Positions 1 to 5,575 of a DNA stretch of 5,927 nt are shown here, one piece after another (position 1 is the stretch's first letter; each line of letters opens with the position of its first letter). The stretch lies in the NCBI GenBank assembly GCA_036824245.1, contig DAITAO010000128.1, forward strand, positions 1 through 5,927. Direction: 5' to 3'. Origin of the DNA: JACVRM01 sp036824245 (GTDB taxonomy: Bacteria; Actinomycetota; Thermoleophilia; Gaiellales; Gaiellaceae). The notes under the pieces were generated by a model that was not told the origin of the DNA, made no database searches, and saw only the letters and a program-made list of their open reading frames with translations. Made by a program: the position numbers and the translations under genes.

Positions 1-456
1 ACACCGGGCGGCCGGGCGCTCAAGTTCTACTCATCGGTCCGCCTCGACATCCGGCGTATCGAGACGCTCAAGGAAGGCGTCGAGGCGATCGGCAACCGCG
101 TGCGGGTCAAGGTGGTCAAGAACAAGGTGGCGCCGCCGTTCAAGCAGGCCGAGTTCGACATCATCTACGGCACCGGCATCCCCTGGGAGGGCACTCTGCT
201 CGACGCGGCCATCGAGCGGAAGATCGTCCAGAAGTCGGGCTCTTTCTTCTCATTCGACGAAGAGCGGCTCGGCCAGGGCCGACAGAACGCGACCGCCTTC
301 CTGCGCGAGCATCCCGACCTCGCACAGAAGATCCTGGGGGGCATCCAGGCCGAGCTCGGCGTCGACCAGGTCGTGTCGGCGCGGCTCGAGACGCCTCCGG
401 CGGCCGAGCAGCCTGCGGAGGCGGCCGCCGAGGAGGAGGTCGCTCCGGCGAAGTAA
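1..456 (+). CDS. recA: RecA recombinase, C-terminal part (5' end outside the window)
   Basis: RecA is the ATP-dependent strand-exchange protein of homologous recombination and the co-protease that triggers LexA cleavage. The reading frame is open from base 1 and ends at TAA 454–456, giving 151 visible residues of a protein normally near 350. It begins with the very conserved TPGGRALKFYSSVRLDIRR block, which lies just after DNA-binding loop L2. The VKVVKNKVAPPFKQAEFDIIYG block and the C-terminal domain (FSFDEERLGQGRQNATAFLREHP) follow. The Walker motifs and loops L1 and L2 lie upstream of the window. The tail after about visible residue 130 is rich in Ala, Pro and Glu and acidic (AAEEEVAPAK). 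Acidic RecA tails are known to restrain activity; that role here is inferred. An internal GTG at 100 is not a start. recX follows 3 bases after the stop, so the two genes are almost certainly co-transcribed. Confidence 0.97.
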   Translation, partial: TPGGRALKFYSSVRLDIRRIETLKEGVEAIGNRVRVKVVKNKVAPPFKQAEFDIIYGTGIPWEGTLLDAAIERKIVQKSGSFFSFDEERLGQGRQNATAFLREHPDLAQKILGGIQAELGVDQVVSARLETPPAAEQPAEAAAEEEVAPAK

Positions 457-459
457 GCC

Positions 460-1062
460 GTGCCGACGGTAACCGCCCTGCGTAGCGCCCACGGCGGACG
501 AGTCGCCGTGGAGCTGGACGGTCGACCCTGGCGCTCCCTGCCGGTGGCGGCCGTGGCCGTCGCCGGCCTCTACGAAGGGTGTGACCTCGACCGTGAGCGT
601 GCGCGGCGGCTGGCCCGTGCACGACGGCGTGCCGAGGCCGTCGAGGTCGCGGCTCGTGCCCTGCAGCGCCGCGCCCTCTCGGAGCACGAGGTCGACGAGC
701 GTCTGGCCCGGCGTAGCTTCGGTATGCGTGTGCGTCGTGATGCGCATGACGCACTCGCAAGCGCCGGCCACCTCGACGACGCGAAGGTCGCGAGCGGCCG
801 CGCAGAGTGGCTCGCCGACCGTGGCAGCGGCGACGCGTTGATCCGCGATGACCTCGAGCGGCGCGGCATCGCCCTCGAGCACATCGAACGCGCGTTGGAG
901 GACGTCGAGCCCGAGCAGGCGCGCGCGGAACGTGTCGTCCAGCAGCGCGGCCGAGGGCCGCGTACCGCACGCTGGCTGGCCGCCCGGGGCTTCGACGCCG
1001 AGGCTATCGAGCAGGCCCTCGGCACCGACGTTGCGCCGGATGCCGATGACGTTGTAGGATAA
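460..1062 (+). CDS. recX: RecX, regulatory partner of RecA
   Basis: RecX proteins bind along the RecA filament and modulate, usually inhibit, its ATPase, strand exchange and co-protease activity. The product is 200 residues, within the family's usual range. Residues 1–45 form an N-terminal extension (VTALRSAHGGRVAVELDGRPW…LYEGCDL) like that of longer Gram-positive RecX proteins. Helical RecX repeats follow: about 60–90 (ARALQRRALSEHEVDERLARR), about 100–145 (GHLDDAKVASGRAEWLADRGSGDALIRDDLERRGI, the best-conserved signature), and 150–188, ending in ARWLAARGFDAEAIEQAL. The GTG at 460 is chosen because the N-terminal block starts there; the next in-frame GTG at 508 would cut it. No ribosome binding site sits at the usual distance. 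The only purine-rich stretch, 431–439, is 20 bases upstream and encodes Glu residues of RecA, so translation probably depends on ribosomes finishing recA. Confidence 0.93.
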   Translation: MPTVTALRSAHGGRVAVELDGRPWRSLPVAAVAVAGLYEGCDLDRERARRLARARRRAEAVEVAARALQRRALSEHEVDERLARRSFGMRVRRDAHDALASAGHLDDAKVASGRAEWLADRGSGDALIRDDLERRGIALEHIERALEDVEPEQARAERVVQQRGRGPRTARWLAARGFDAEAIEQALGTDVAPDADDVVG

Positions 1063-1202
1063 GGCAACCTCATCTGACATTTTGCCTGCATAACGCGGTT
1101 TTCCTACGAGCATTCACCATTCATTCTCAATGTCGTTCAACCTCCGGCTACCCGACGAGAGTTCCTCGAGTAGACACCTGAGCGGCTTCTAGCTGTTTCG
1201 TC

Positions 1203-1228
1203 AGCGAGCCCCTGTGGGCTCCGCTTTT
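1203..1228 (+). terminator. Hairpin with short T run, possible recX terminator or first leader stem
   Basis: GAGCCC (1206–1211) pairs perfectly with GGGCTC (1216–1221) around the loop CTGT. The stem extends by AGC (1203–1205) with GCT (1223–1225) past a single bulged C at 1222. The run TTTT at 1225–1228 follows directly. The shape fits a factor-independent terminator with a short U tract. It could end the recA–recX transcript, or be the first element of an rny leader that allows conditional read-through. It lies 141 bases after the recX stop, which is rather far for a simple terminator. Confidence 0.45.
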
Positions 1229-1233
1229 GCCAA

Positions 1234-1284
1234 CGCGTTGTGCGGCCCGATGCCGGGCGAGGTGAGTCCATCGCCGACAACGCG
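1234..1284 (+). promoter_or_regulatory. Long imperfect stem-loop in the rny leader
   Basis: CGCGTTGT (1234–1241) is the exact reverse complement of ACAACGCG (1277–1284). The pairing continues inward with CGGC (1243–1246) against GCCG (1273–1276) after a bulged G1242. It continues again with GATG (1249–1252) against CATC (1269–1272) after bulged CC 1247–1248. The 3' strand 1269–1284 is thus paired without a break over 16 bases, and the apical loop is about 16 bases (1253–1268). A competing hairpin, GCCCG (1245–1249) with CGGGC (1254–1258), could form inside it. The seen fact is the complementarity; a regulatory role is inferred. Confidence 0.5.
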
Positions 1285-1286
1285 AG

Positions 1287-1305
1287 CTCCGAGCAAGGCT
1301 CGGGG
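1287..1305 (+). promoter_or_regulatory. Stem-loop next to the rny ribosome binding site
   Basis: CTCCGAGC (1287–1294) pairs with GCTCGGGG (1298–1305) around an AAG loop: eight pairs including one T·G wobble. It ends 7 bases before the AGGAG ribosome binding site at 1313–1317. CTCC at 1287–1290 could alternatively pair with GGAG of that site, which would hide it. Only the hairpin is directly supported; the switch is a hypothesis. Confidence 0.45.
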
Positions 1306-1312
1306 GAAAGGC

Positions 1313-1317
1313 AGGAG
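1313..1317 (+). promoter_or_regulatory. Ribosome binding site that fixes the rny start
   Basis: AGGAG lies 6 bases before the GTG at 1324, good spacing. It supports 1324 over the in-frame GTG at 1240, which has no comparable site and would place 28 polar residues before the membrane anchor. Confidence 0.75.
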
Positions 1318-1323
1318 ACCCAC

Positions 1324-2856
1324 GTGCTCAGCATCATCGGGATACTCGCCGGTCTCCTCCTCGGAGCGGCGGCCGTCGTCGCCGCGCTCAAGCTCGTCGG
1401 CACCTCCCGCGTCGCGACGGCGCACAGAACCCGTGAGGAGCTGCTCAGCGAGGCCGAGCGGCAGGCAGAGACCATTCACCGCGAGGCGCAGGTCGAGGCA
1501 CGTGAGCAGACCGTCAAGCTGCGCGCCGAGCTCGAGCAGGAGCTCCAGGAGCGCCGCATGCGCGTACAGAAGATCGAGGAGCGCGTGCTCGCCAGAGAGG
1601 ACGAGATCGAGCGCAAGCTGACGGAGCTCGAACGCCGCGAGCAGGGCGTGAGCGACCGAGAACTGCACGCCCGGCAGCTCCAGCTGGACCTCAAAGAGGC
1701 AACGGAGCGCGAGCTCGCCAAGCTCGAGGAGATCTCGCGCATGACCGTCAACGAGGCCAAGGCGGCGCTGCTCGAGCGTTCGGAGGATCTCGTCCGGCAC
1801 GAGCTCGCACGGCGCGTCCGTCAGCTCGATGAGGAAGCGCAGACGGAGGCGAGGCGGCGCGCGCGCAACCTGGTCGCCGATGCGCTGCAGCGTGTCGCGG
1901 CGAGCCATGCGGCCGAGACGACGGCATCGGTCCTCGAGCTCCCGTCAGACGACATGAAGGGCCGCATCATCGGCCGCGAGGGACGCAACATTCGGGCCCT
2001 CGAGCACCTGACCGGCGTGGACGTGATCGTCGACGATACCCCGGAGACCGTCGTGCTGTCGTCGTTCGACGGCATCCGGCGAGAGATCGCGAAGCTGACG
2101 CTCCAAAAGCTCATCGAGGACGGGCGCATCCACCCGGCGCGGATCGAGGAGACGTACTACCAGTCGAAGGCGGAGATCGAGGAGCACATCCGCCAGGCCG
2201 GCGAACAGGCGGTCTTCGAGGCGAACTGCGGCGAGTTTCCCGACGAGATCGTCAAGCTGCTCGGCCGCTTGCACTACCGCACCAGCTACGGGCAGAACGT
2301 CCTCAAGCACACGCTCGAGGTCGTGCACCTGGCCGGCATCATGGCCGCCGAGCTGGGCGCCAACGTCAAGGTGGCGAAGCGTGCTGCCATGCTGCACGAC
2401 CTTGGCAAGGCCCTCACGCACGAGGTGGAGGGCTCCCACGCCGCCATCTCCACGCAGTATGCGAAGCGCTACGGAGAATCTCCGGCGGTCGTGCACGCCA
2501 TCGAGGCACACCACTACGAGGTGCAGCCGCAGACCGTGGAGGCGGTCCTGCTGATCGCTGCCGATGCGATCTCGGGCTCGCGACCCGGCGCACGCGGCGA
2601 CAGCCTCGAGAACTACATCAAGCGGCTCGAGTCGCTCGAGGAGCTGGCGGCCAAGCACAAGGGCGTGGAGAAGGTGTACGCGCTGCAGGCCGGGCGCGAG
2701 ATCCGCGTGATCGTCAAGCCCGGCGAGATCGACGACGACCAGGCCGTGCTGCTCTCGCTCGACATCGCACGTGACATCGAGGAGCACCTCGAGTATCCGG
2801 GACAGATCAAGGTGACGGTGATCCGGGAGTCGCGCGCCGTGGAGTTCGCGAAGTAG
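1324..2856 (+). CDS. rny: Ribonuclease Y, membrane-anchored endoribonuclease
   Basis: RNase Y starts mRNA decay by internal cleavage at the inner face of the membrane. From GTG 1324 the product is 510 residues, close to the roughly 520 typical of the family. Residues about 2–25 (LSIIGILAGLLLGAAAVVAALKLV) are one transmembrane anchor. Residues about 32–190 are a long charged coiled coil rich in Glu, Arg, Leu and Gln. A KH RNA-binding domain follows, with GRIIGREGRN at 213–222. The HD domain runs from about 325 to 420: His329 in KHTLEVVH, His358–Asp359 in HDLGKA, His372 in GSH, His396–His397 in EAHH and Asp414 in ADAISGSRPGAR. These are the expected metal and catalytic residues, so the enzyme looks intact. 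The conserved C-terminal domain ends EYPGQIKVTVIRESRAVEFAK. The gene stands alone, with 261 bases before it and 188 after it, so it may have its own promoter and structured leader. Confidence 0.97.
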   Translation: MLSIIGILAGLLLGAAAVVAALKLVGTSRVATAHRTREELLSEAERQAETIHREAQVEAREQTVKLRAELEQELQERRMRVQKIEERVLAREDEIERKLTELERREQGVSDRELHARQLQLDLKEATERELAKLEEISRMTVNEAKAALLERSEDLVRHELARRVRQLDEEAQTEARRRARNLVADALQRVAASHAAETTASVLELPSDDMKGRIIGREGRNIRALEHLTGVDVIVDDTPETVVLSSFDGIRREIAKLTLQKLIEDGRIHPARIEETYYQSKAEIEEHIRQAGEQAVFEANCGEFPDEIVKLLGRLHYRTSYGQNVLKHTLEVVHLAGIMAAELGANVKVAKRAAMLHDLGKALTHEVEGSHAAISTQYAKRYGESPAVVHAIEAHHYEVQPQTVEAVLLIAADAISGSRPGARGDSLENYIKRLESLEELAAKHKGVEKVYALQAGREIRVIVKPGEIDDDQAVLLSLDIARDIEEHLEYPGQIKVTVIRESRAVEFAK

Positions 2857-2887
2857 CGACGCGTACGTCCTCGTTCTGCTGCGACGC

Positions 2888-2927
2888 GGGCCACGCGGCG
2901 CGGAGGCGGAAGCGCCCGAGGTGGCCC
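2888..2927 (+). terminator. Nested GC-rich hairpin after rny, possible terminator
   Basis: GGGCCAC (2888–2894) is the exact reverse complement of GTGGCCC (2921–2927). An inner stem GGCGC (2897–2901) with GCGCC (2912–2916) closes a 10-base loop. The hairpin starts 32 bases after the rny stop. Only a short CTTTC follows at 2933–2937, so it lacks a proper U tract. Hairpins without U tracts are often proposed as terminators or 3' stabilisers in high-GC actinobacteria. It could equally act on either strand. Confidence 0.4.
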
Positions 2928-2945
2928 ACGAGCCTTTCATCGAAC

Positions 2946-2999
2946 CCGAGCCTGCAGGTGGGCCCAGGCGGCATCTGAATACGGCGTGGAGAGGCTCGG
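2946..2999. repeat. 8-bp inverted repeat upstream of the methyltransferase gene
   Basis: CCGAGCCT (2946–2953) and AGGCTCGG (2992–2999) are exact reverse complements, 38 bases apart. The right arm lies 11 bases upstream of the -10-like TAGAGT. It could be a DNA operator with two half-sites or an RNA stem at the 3' end of the rny transcript. In a GC-rich region an 8-bp repeat can also occur by chance. Confidence 0.35.
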
Positions 3000-3010
3000 T
3001 GGCCGGAGGC

Positions 3011-3016
3011 TAGAGT
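3011..3016 (+). promoter_or_regulatory. Candidate -10 element before the methyltransferase gene
   Basis: GCTAGAGT (hexamer TAGAGT at 3011–3016) resembles actinobacterial -10 elements and lies 28 bases before the GTG start. It sits between GCCGG (3002–3006) and CCGGC (3018–3022), which form a short inverted repeat around it. No convincing -35 is visible. A strong ribosome binding site, AGGAGG, follows at 3034–3039. Confidence 0.4.
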
Positions 3017-3044
3017 CCCGGCGGCGCAGACGCAGGAGGAGCCG

Positions 3045-4151
3045 GTGACCCAGACACGCTCGGAAGCGACCACGACGGAGGAACGGCGAGACCAGCTCGT
3101 CGAGCGGCTATTCGAGGCGGTGCTCGGCTTCAACGACGTGTACCTCGTCCACATCGGCGATCGTCTCGGTCTCTACGGGGCCCTCGCGGAGCGAGGAGCG
3201 TCGACCGCCGGCGAGCTCGCCGCGGCGACTGGCACGACCGAGCGCTACGTACGCGAGTGGCTCGAGCACCAGGCTGTGGGCGGCATCCTCGACGTGGACG
3301 ATGTGGCAGCCGCGCCGGAACGCCGCCGCTACACCCTGCCGCCCGGCCACGACGAGGTCTTGCTCGACCGCGACAGCCTCAACTACATGGCGGCGTTCGC
3401 GCGCATGATGGTCGGCCTGGCCAAACCGGTCGACGCCGTGATCGCGGCTTTTCGAAGCGGTGCAGGCGTGCCCTACGCCGACTATCCGCCTGACTTCAAC
3501 GAGGGCCAGGGCGCGATGAACCGGACGCAGTTCGTCAACCTGCTCGGCGAGGAGTGGCTGCCGGCGATCGCGGACCTCGATGCGCGGCTACGCGGCGATC
3601 CGCCGGCGCGCGTGGCGGACGTCGCCTGCGGCACCGGCTGGTCGGCCATCGCGATCGCGACCTCCTACCCGAAGGTACAGGTGGACGGCATCGATCTCGA
3701 TCCCGCCTCGATCGAGCTGGCGCAGCAGAACCTGGCCGGAACCAACGTCCACGACCGCGTCACCTTCGCGGTTCGCGACGCTGCGGACCCGGGTCTCGCG
3801 GGACGCTACGACCTGGTCACGATCTTCGAGGCCGTCCACGACCTGTCCGCGCCGGTCGAGGTGCTGAGTGCCGCGCGCGGGCTGCTTGCCGAGGGCGGCT
3901 GCGTGCTCGTGGCGGACGAGCGCGTCGCCGACTCGTTCACGGCGCCGGGGGGCGAGGTCGAGCGGATCATGTACGGCTGGAGCGTGCTCCACTGCCTGCC
4001 GACGAGCATGGTGCAGCAGCCGTCGGCGGCCACCGGCACCGCCATGCGCGCCGACACCTTCTGGCGCTACGCCCTGGACGCGGGGTTCCGGGAGTGCGAG
4101 ATCCTGCCCATCGAGCACGACTTCTGGCGCTTCTACCGGCTGCGCGCCTGA
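3045..4151 (+). CDS. Winged-helix / class I SAM-dependent methyltransferase, substrate unknown
   Basis: The product is 368 residues with two parts. Residues about 17–105 look like a winged-helix fold (VLGFNDVYLVHIGDRLGLYGAL, STAGELAAATGTTERYVREWLEHQAVGGIL, RRRYTLPPGHDEVLL), as in Rv2258c-type proteins and small-molecule O-methyltransferases, where it serves dimerisation and the substrate pocket more often than DNA binding. Residues about 160–290 are the Rossmann methyltransferase domain: motif I VADVACGTGWSAIA (190–203), the acidic SAM-ribose motif GIDLDP (215–220), and FEAVHDL (261–267) where motif IV is expected. The C-terminal part (MYGWSVLHCLPTSM, ADTFWRYALDAGF) fits the family. The GTG at 3045 has AGGAGG 5 bases upstream. 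No signal peptide or membrane segment is seen. miaB starts 21 bases downstream in the same frame. Annotation as a plain regulator is possible, but the SAM motifs are intact. The substrate cannot be deduced. Confidence 0.88.
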   Translation: MTQTRSEATTTEERRDQLVERLFEAVLGFNDVYLVHIGDRLGLYGALAERGASTAGELAAATGTTERYVREWLEHQAVGGILDVDDVAAAPERRRYTLPPGHDEVLLDRDSLNYMAAFARMMVGLAKPVDAVIAAFRSGAGVPYADYPPDFNEGQGAMNRTQFVNLLGEEWLPAIADLDARLRGDPPARVADVACGTGWSAIAIATSYPKVQVDGIDLDPASIELAQQNLAGTNVHDRVTFAVRDAADPGLAGRYDLVTIFEAVHDLSAPVEVLSAARGLLAEGGCVLVADERVADSFTAPGGEVERIMYGWSVLHCLPTSMVQQPSAATGTAMRADTFWRYALDAGFRECEILPIEHDFWRFYRLRA

Positions 4152-4158
4152 CCAGGGC

Positions 4159-4164
4159 TACCAT
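4159..4164 (+). promoter_or_regulatory. Candidate -10 element placing miaB on a leaderless transcript
   Basis: GCTACCAT (hexamer TACCAT at 4159–4164) ends 8 bases before the miaB GTG. If used, transcription would begin at or within about two bases of the start codon. No ribosome binding site lies at normal spacing; AAGGG at 4166–4170 is only 2 bases from the GTG. No clear -35 is visible, since that region lies inside the methyltransferase coding sequence. Confidence 0.4.
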
Positions 4165-4172
4165 CAAGGGCC

Positions 4173-5501
4173 GTGAGGCGCTACTTCGTCACGACGTTCG
4201 GCTGCCAGATGAACGCGCACGACTCCGAGCGCATCAAGGGCATGCTCGAGGAGCTCGGCTTCGGGGAGGCGGCTGCGCGCGAGGAGGCCGACCTGCTCGT
4301 CTTCAACACCTGCACCATTCGCGAGAAGCCCGACACGCGCTTTGCCGCGTACATGGGCGATGCCAGGGCGCTCAAGCGCAGCAACCCTGAGGCGATCGTG
4401 GCCGTCGGCGGCTGCTACGCCGAGGCACAGCGAGAGCGGCTCTTCGATCTGTACCCCTTCGTCGACGTCGCATTCGGGCCGGGCACGATCCCACACCTAG
4501 CTGAGTGGATAGGCGCCAACGGGCAGGGCGTCGCCCGCGGCCACTTCGGCATCGCTGACGAGCGCTCCTTCTCGGCGGCGCTGCCCGCGCACCGCGAGCG
4601 AGGCTTCCGGGCCTGGGTGCAAGTCTCGATGGGGTGCAACTCGAAGTGCGCCTACTGCATCGTCCCGGCCGTCCGGGGACGCGAGGTGAGCCGCCGCCCG
4701 GGCGACATCGTCGCCGAGGTGACGCACCTCGCCGCGGGAGGCGTGCGCGAGATCACCCTGCTCGGCCAGAACGTCAACTCGTGGGGGCGCGACCTGCGGC
4801 CCGCGCTCGATACGGAGTTCGGCGAGCTGCTGCGCGCCTGCGACGCCGTCGAGGGAATCGAGCGGCTGCGATTCACGAGCCCGCATCCGAAGGACTTTCG
4901 CGACCCCGTCATCGCCGCCGTCGCCGAGTGCGAGACGGTGTGCGAGCACGTGCATCTGCCGCTCCAGTCCGGCTCAACGCGCGTACTGAAGGCGATGCGA
5001 CGCACGTACTCGCGCGAGCGGTATCTCGAGCTGGTCGACCGGCTGCGCGGGGCCATACCGGACCTCGCGCTCGGCACCGACATCATCGTCGGCTTCCCCG
5101 GCGAGACTGAAGACGAGTTCCAAGAGACGCTCGAGGTGGTCGAGCAGGTCGGCTACGACAGCGCCTTCACGTTCATCTTCTCGCCGCGGCAGGGCACCGA
5201 GGCGGCCTCGCTGCCCGGCCAGGTGCCCGACGACGTCAAACACGCGCGGCTCGAGCGCCTTGTCGACGCCGTCCAGCGGATCGCCGCCGAGCGAAATGCG
5301 GCACGCGTCGGCGGGGTGGAGGAGGTGCTCGTCGAGGGCCCGAGCCGGACGGACGCAACGCTGCTGCGGGGACGGACCCGCCGCAACACGACGGTGAACT
5401 TCGCCGGCAGCGCCCGCCCCGGCCACCTGGTGCCCGTCGCGATCGAAGGCGCCACATCGACGACGCTCCGCGGGACTCAGCACGCCGCGGTGGCAGCTTG
5501 A
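4173..5501 (+). CDS. miaB: MiaB, tRNA-2-methylthio-N6-(dimethylallyl)adenosine synthase
   Basis: MiaB is a radical-SAM methylthiotransferase that adds a methylthio group at C2 of i6A37 in tRNAs reading UNN codons. The 442 residues match the family length. The N-terminal domain carries the three cysteines of the auxiliary 4Fe-4S cluster: Cys11 (TFGCQMN), Cys47 (FNTCTIRE) and Cys81 (VGGCYAE). The radical-SAM cluster motif is Cys155, Cys159 and Cys162 (MGCNSKCAYCIVP). Other family blocks are ITLLGQNVNSWG (194–205), FTSPHPKDF (234–242), HLPLQSGS (261–268), GTDIIVGFPGETEDEF (301–316) and FIFSPRQGTEA (334–344). The TRAM RNA-binding domain covers about 380–437. CQMN at the N-terminus marks MiaB rather than MtaB or RimO. 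GTG 4173 is the only start that keeps Cys11; upstream codons in frame lead straight to the TGA of the preceding gene. Its substrate is made by MiaA, encoded next. Confidence 0.96.
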   Translation: MRRYFVTTFGCQMNAHDSERIKGMLEELGFGEAAAREEADLLVFNTCTIREKPDTRFAAYMGDARALKRSNPEAIVAVGGCYAEAQRERLFDLYPFVDVAFGPGTIPHLAEWIGANGQGVARGHFGIADERSFSAALPAHRERGFRAWVQVSMGCNSKCAYCIVPAVRGREVSRRPGDIVAEVTHLAAGGVREITLLGQNVNSWGRDLRPALDTEFGELLRACDAVEGIERLRFTSPHPKDFRDPVIAAVAECETVCEHVHLPLQSGSTRVLKAMRRTYSRERYLELVDRLRGAIPDLALGTDIIVGFPGETEDEFQETLEVVEQVGYDSAFTFIFSPRQGTEAASLPGQVPDDVKHARLERLVDAVQRIAAERNAARVGGVEEVLVEGPSRTDATLLRGRTRRNTTVNFAGSARPGHLVPVAIEGATSTTLRGTQHAAVAA

Positions 5502-5548
5502 GGCACTCCCGGCGCACACGCGTCACGCCTCGGCGCGCCTCCGACCGC

Positions 5549-5554
5549 TAGCGT
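5549..5554 (+). promoter_or_regulatory. Candidate -10 element before miaA
   Basis: GCTAGCGT (hexamer TAGCGT at 5549–5554) lies 21 bases before the GTG start, inside the perfect 8-bp palindrome CGCTAGCG (5546–5553). It matches the GCTAnnnT pattern seen before the methyltransferase gene and miaB. No good -35 is seen. miaA may also be read from the miaB transcript, since the gap is only 74 bases. Confidence 0.35.
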
Positions 5555-5565
5555 CGACGGCGGGG

Positions 5566-5571
5566 AGGAGG
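5566..5571 (+). promoter_or_regulatory. Ribosome binding site that fixes the miaA start
   Basis: AGGAGG, part of the longer purine run 5562–5573, lies 4 bases before GTG 5576. It favours this start over the in-frame GTG 5606 and ATG 5615, which lack one. Confidence 0.65.
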
Positions 5572-5575
5572 AGCG

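Larger units (their letters stand above)
1063..1323 (+). other. recX–rny intergenic region and rny leader
   Basis: This is the longest stretch without a gene in the window. Bases about 1063–1145 are clearly AT-richer than the rest and include a short inverted repeat AGGCAA/TTGCCT (1062–1067 and 1082–1087, 14-base loop). A weak forward promoter could be read as TTGCCT (1082–1087), 17 bases, then TACGAG (1105–1110), but the match to consensus is poor. From 1203 to 1305 the sequence packs three stem-loops, annotated separately, before the rny ribosome binding site at 1313. Open frames crossing the region lack ribosome binding sites and recognisable protein features, so I read it as non-coding: recX 3' end, rny promoter and a structured 5' leader. 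Confidence 0.6.

Noticed and set aside
250..1113. Long - strand open frame (287 codons) antisense to recA and recX
   Set aside because: It mirrors the codon structure of the real GC-rich genes opposite it and shows no family motif. Such shadows run opposite nearly every gene here.
1311..1320. GCAGGAGACC resembles the B12-box of cobalamin riboswitches
   Set aside because: The other conserved cobalamin riboswitch elements are not in the expected places, and this stretch is simply the rny ribosome binding site next to the start codon.
1240..1323. N-terminal extension of RNase Y from the in-frame GTG at 1240
   Set aside because: It would add 28 polar residues before the membrane anchor, overlaps the leader stem-loops and has no ribosome binding site. 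GTG 1324 has AGGAG at good spacing and gives the family length.
460..1323. Search for an SOS (LexA) operator of the actinobacterial GAAC-N4-GTTC type or a mobile insertion near recX
   Set aside because: No such palindrome, no transposase fragment and no target-site duplication was seen. The recA promoter itself lies outside the window.
2939..2946. GGTTCGAT on the - strand, like a tRNA T-loop
   Set aside because: The flanking bases do not form a T-stem and no anticodon arm or acceptor stem can be built around it.
4149..4175. Possible fusion of the methyltransferase and miaB, since they share a frame
   Set aside because: A TGA and seven codons without a start separate them, and both proteins match their families' normal ends. 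Nothing suggests read-through.
3554..4390. Long + strand open frame (278 codons) crossing from the methyltransferase gene into miaB
   Set aside because: It is an out-of-frame Arg/Ala/Gly-rich translation of two well-supported genes, with no motif of its own.
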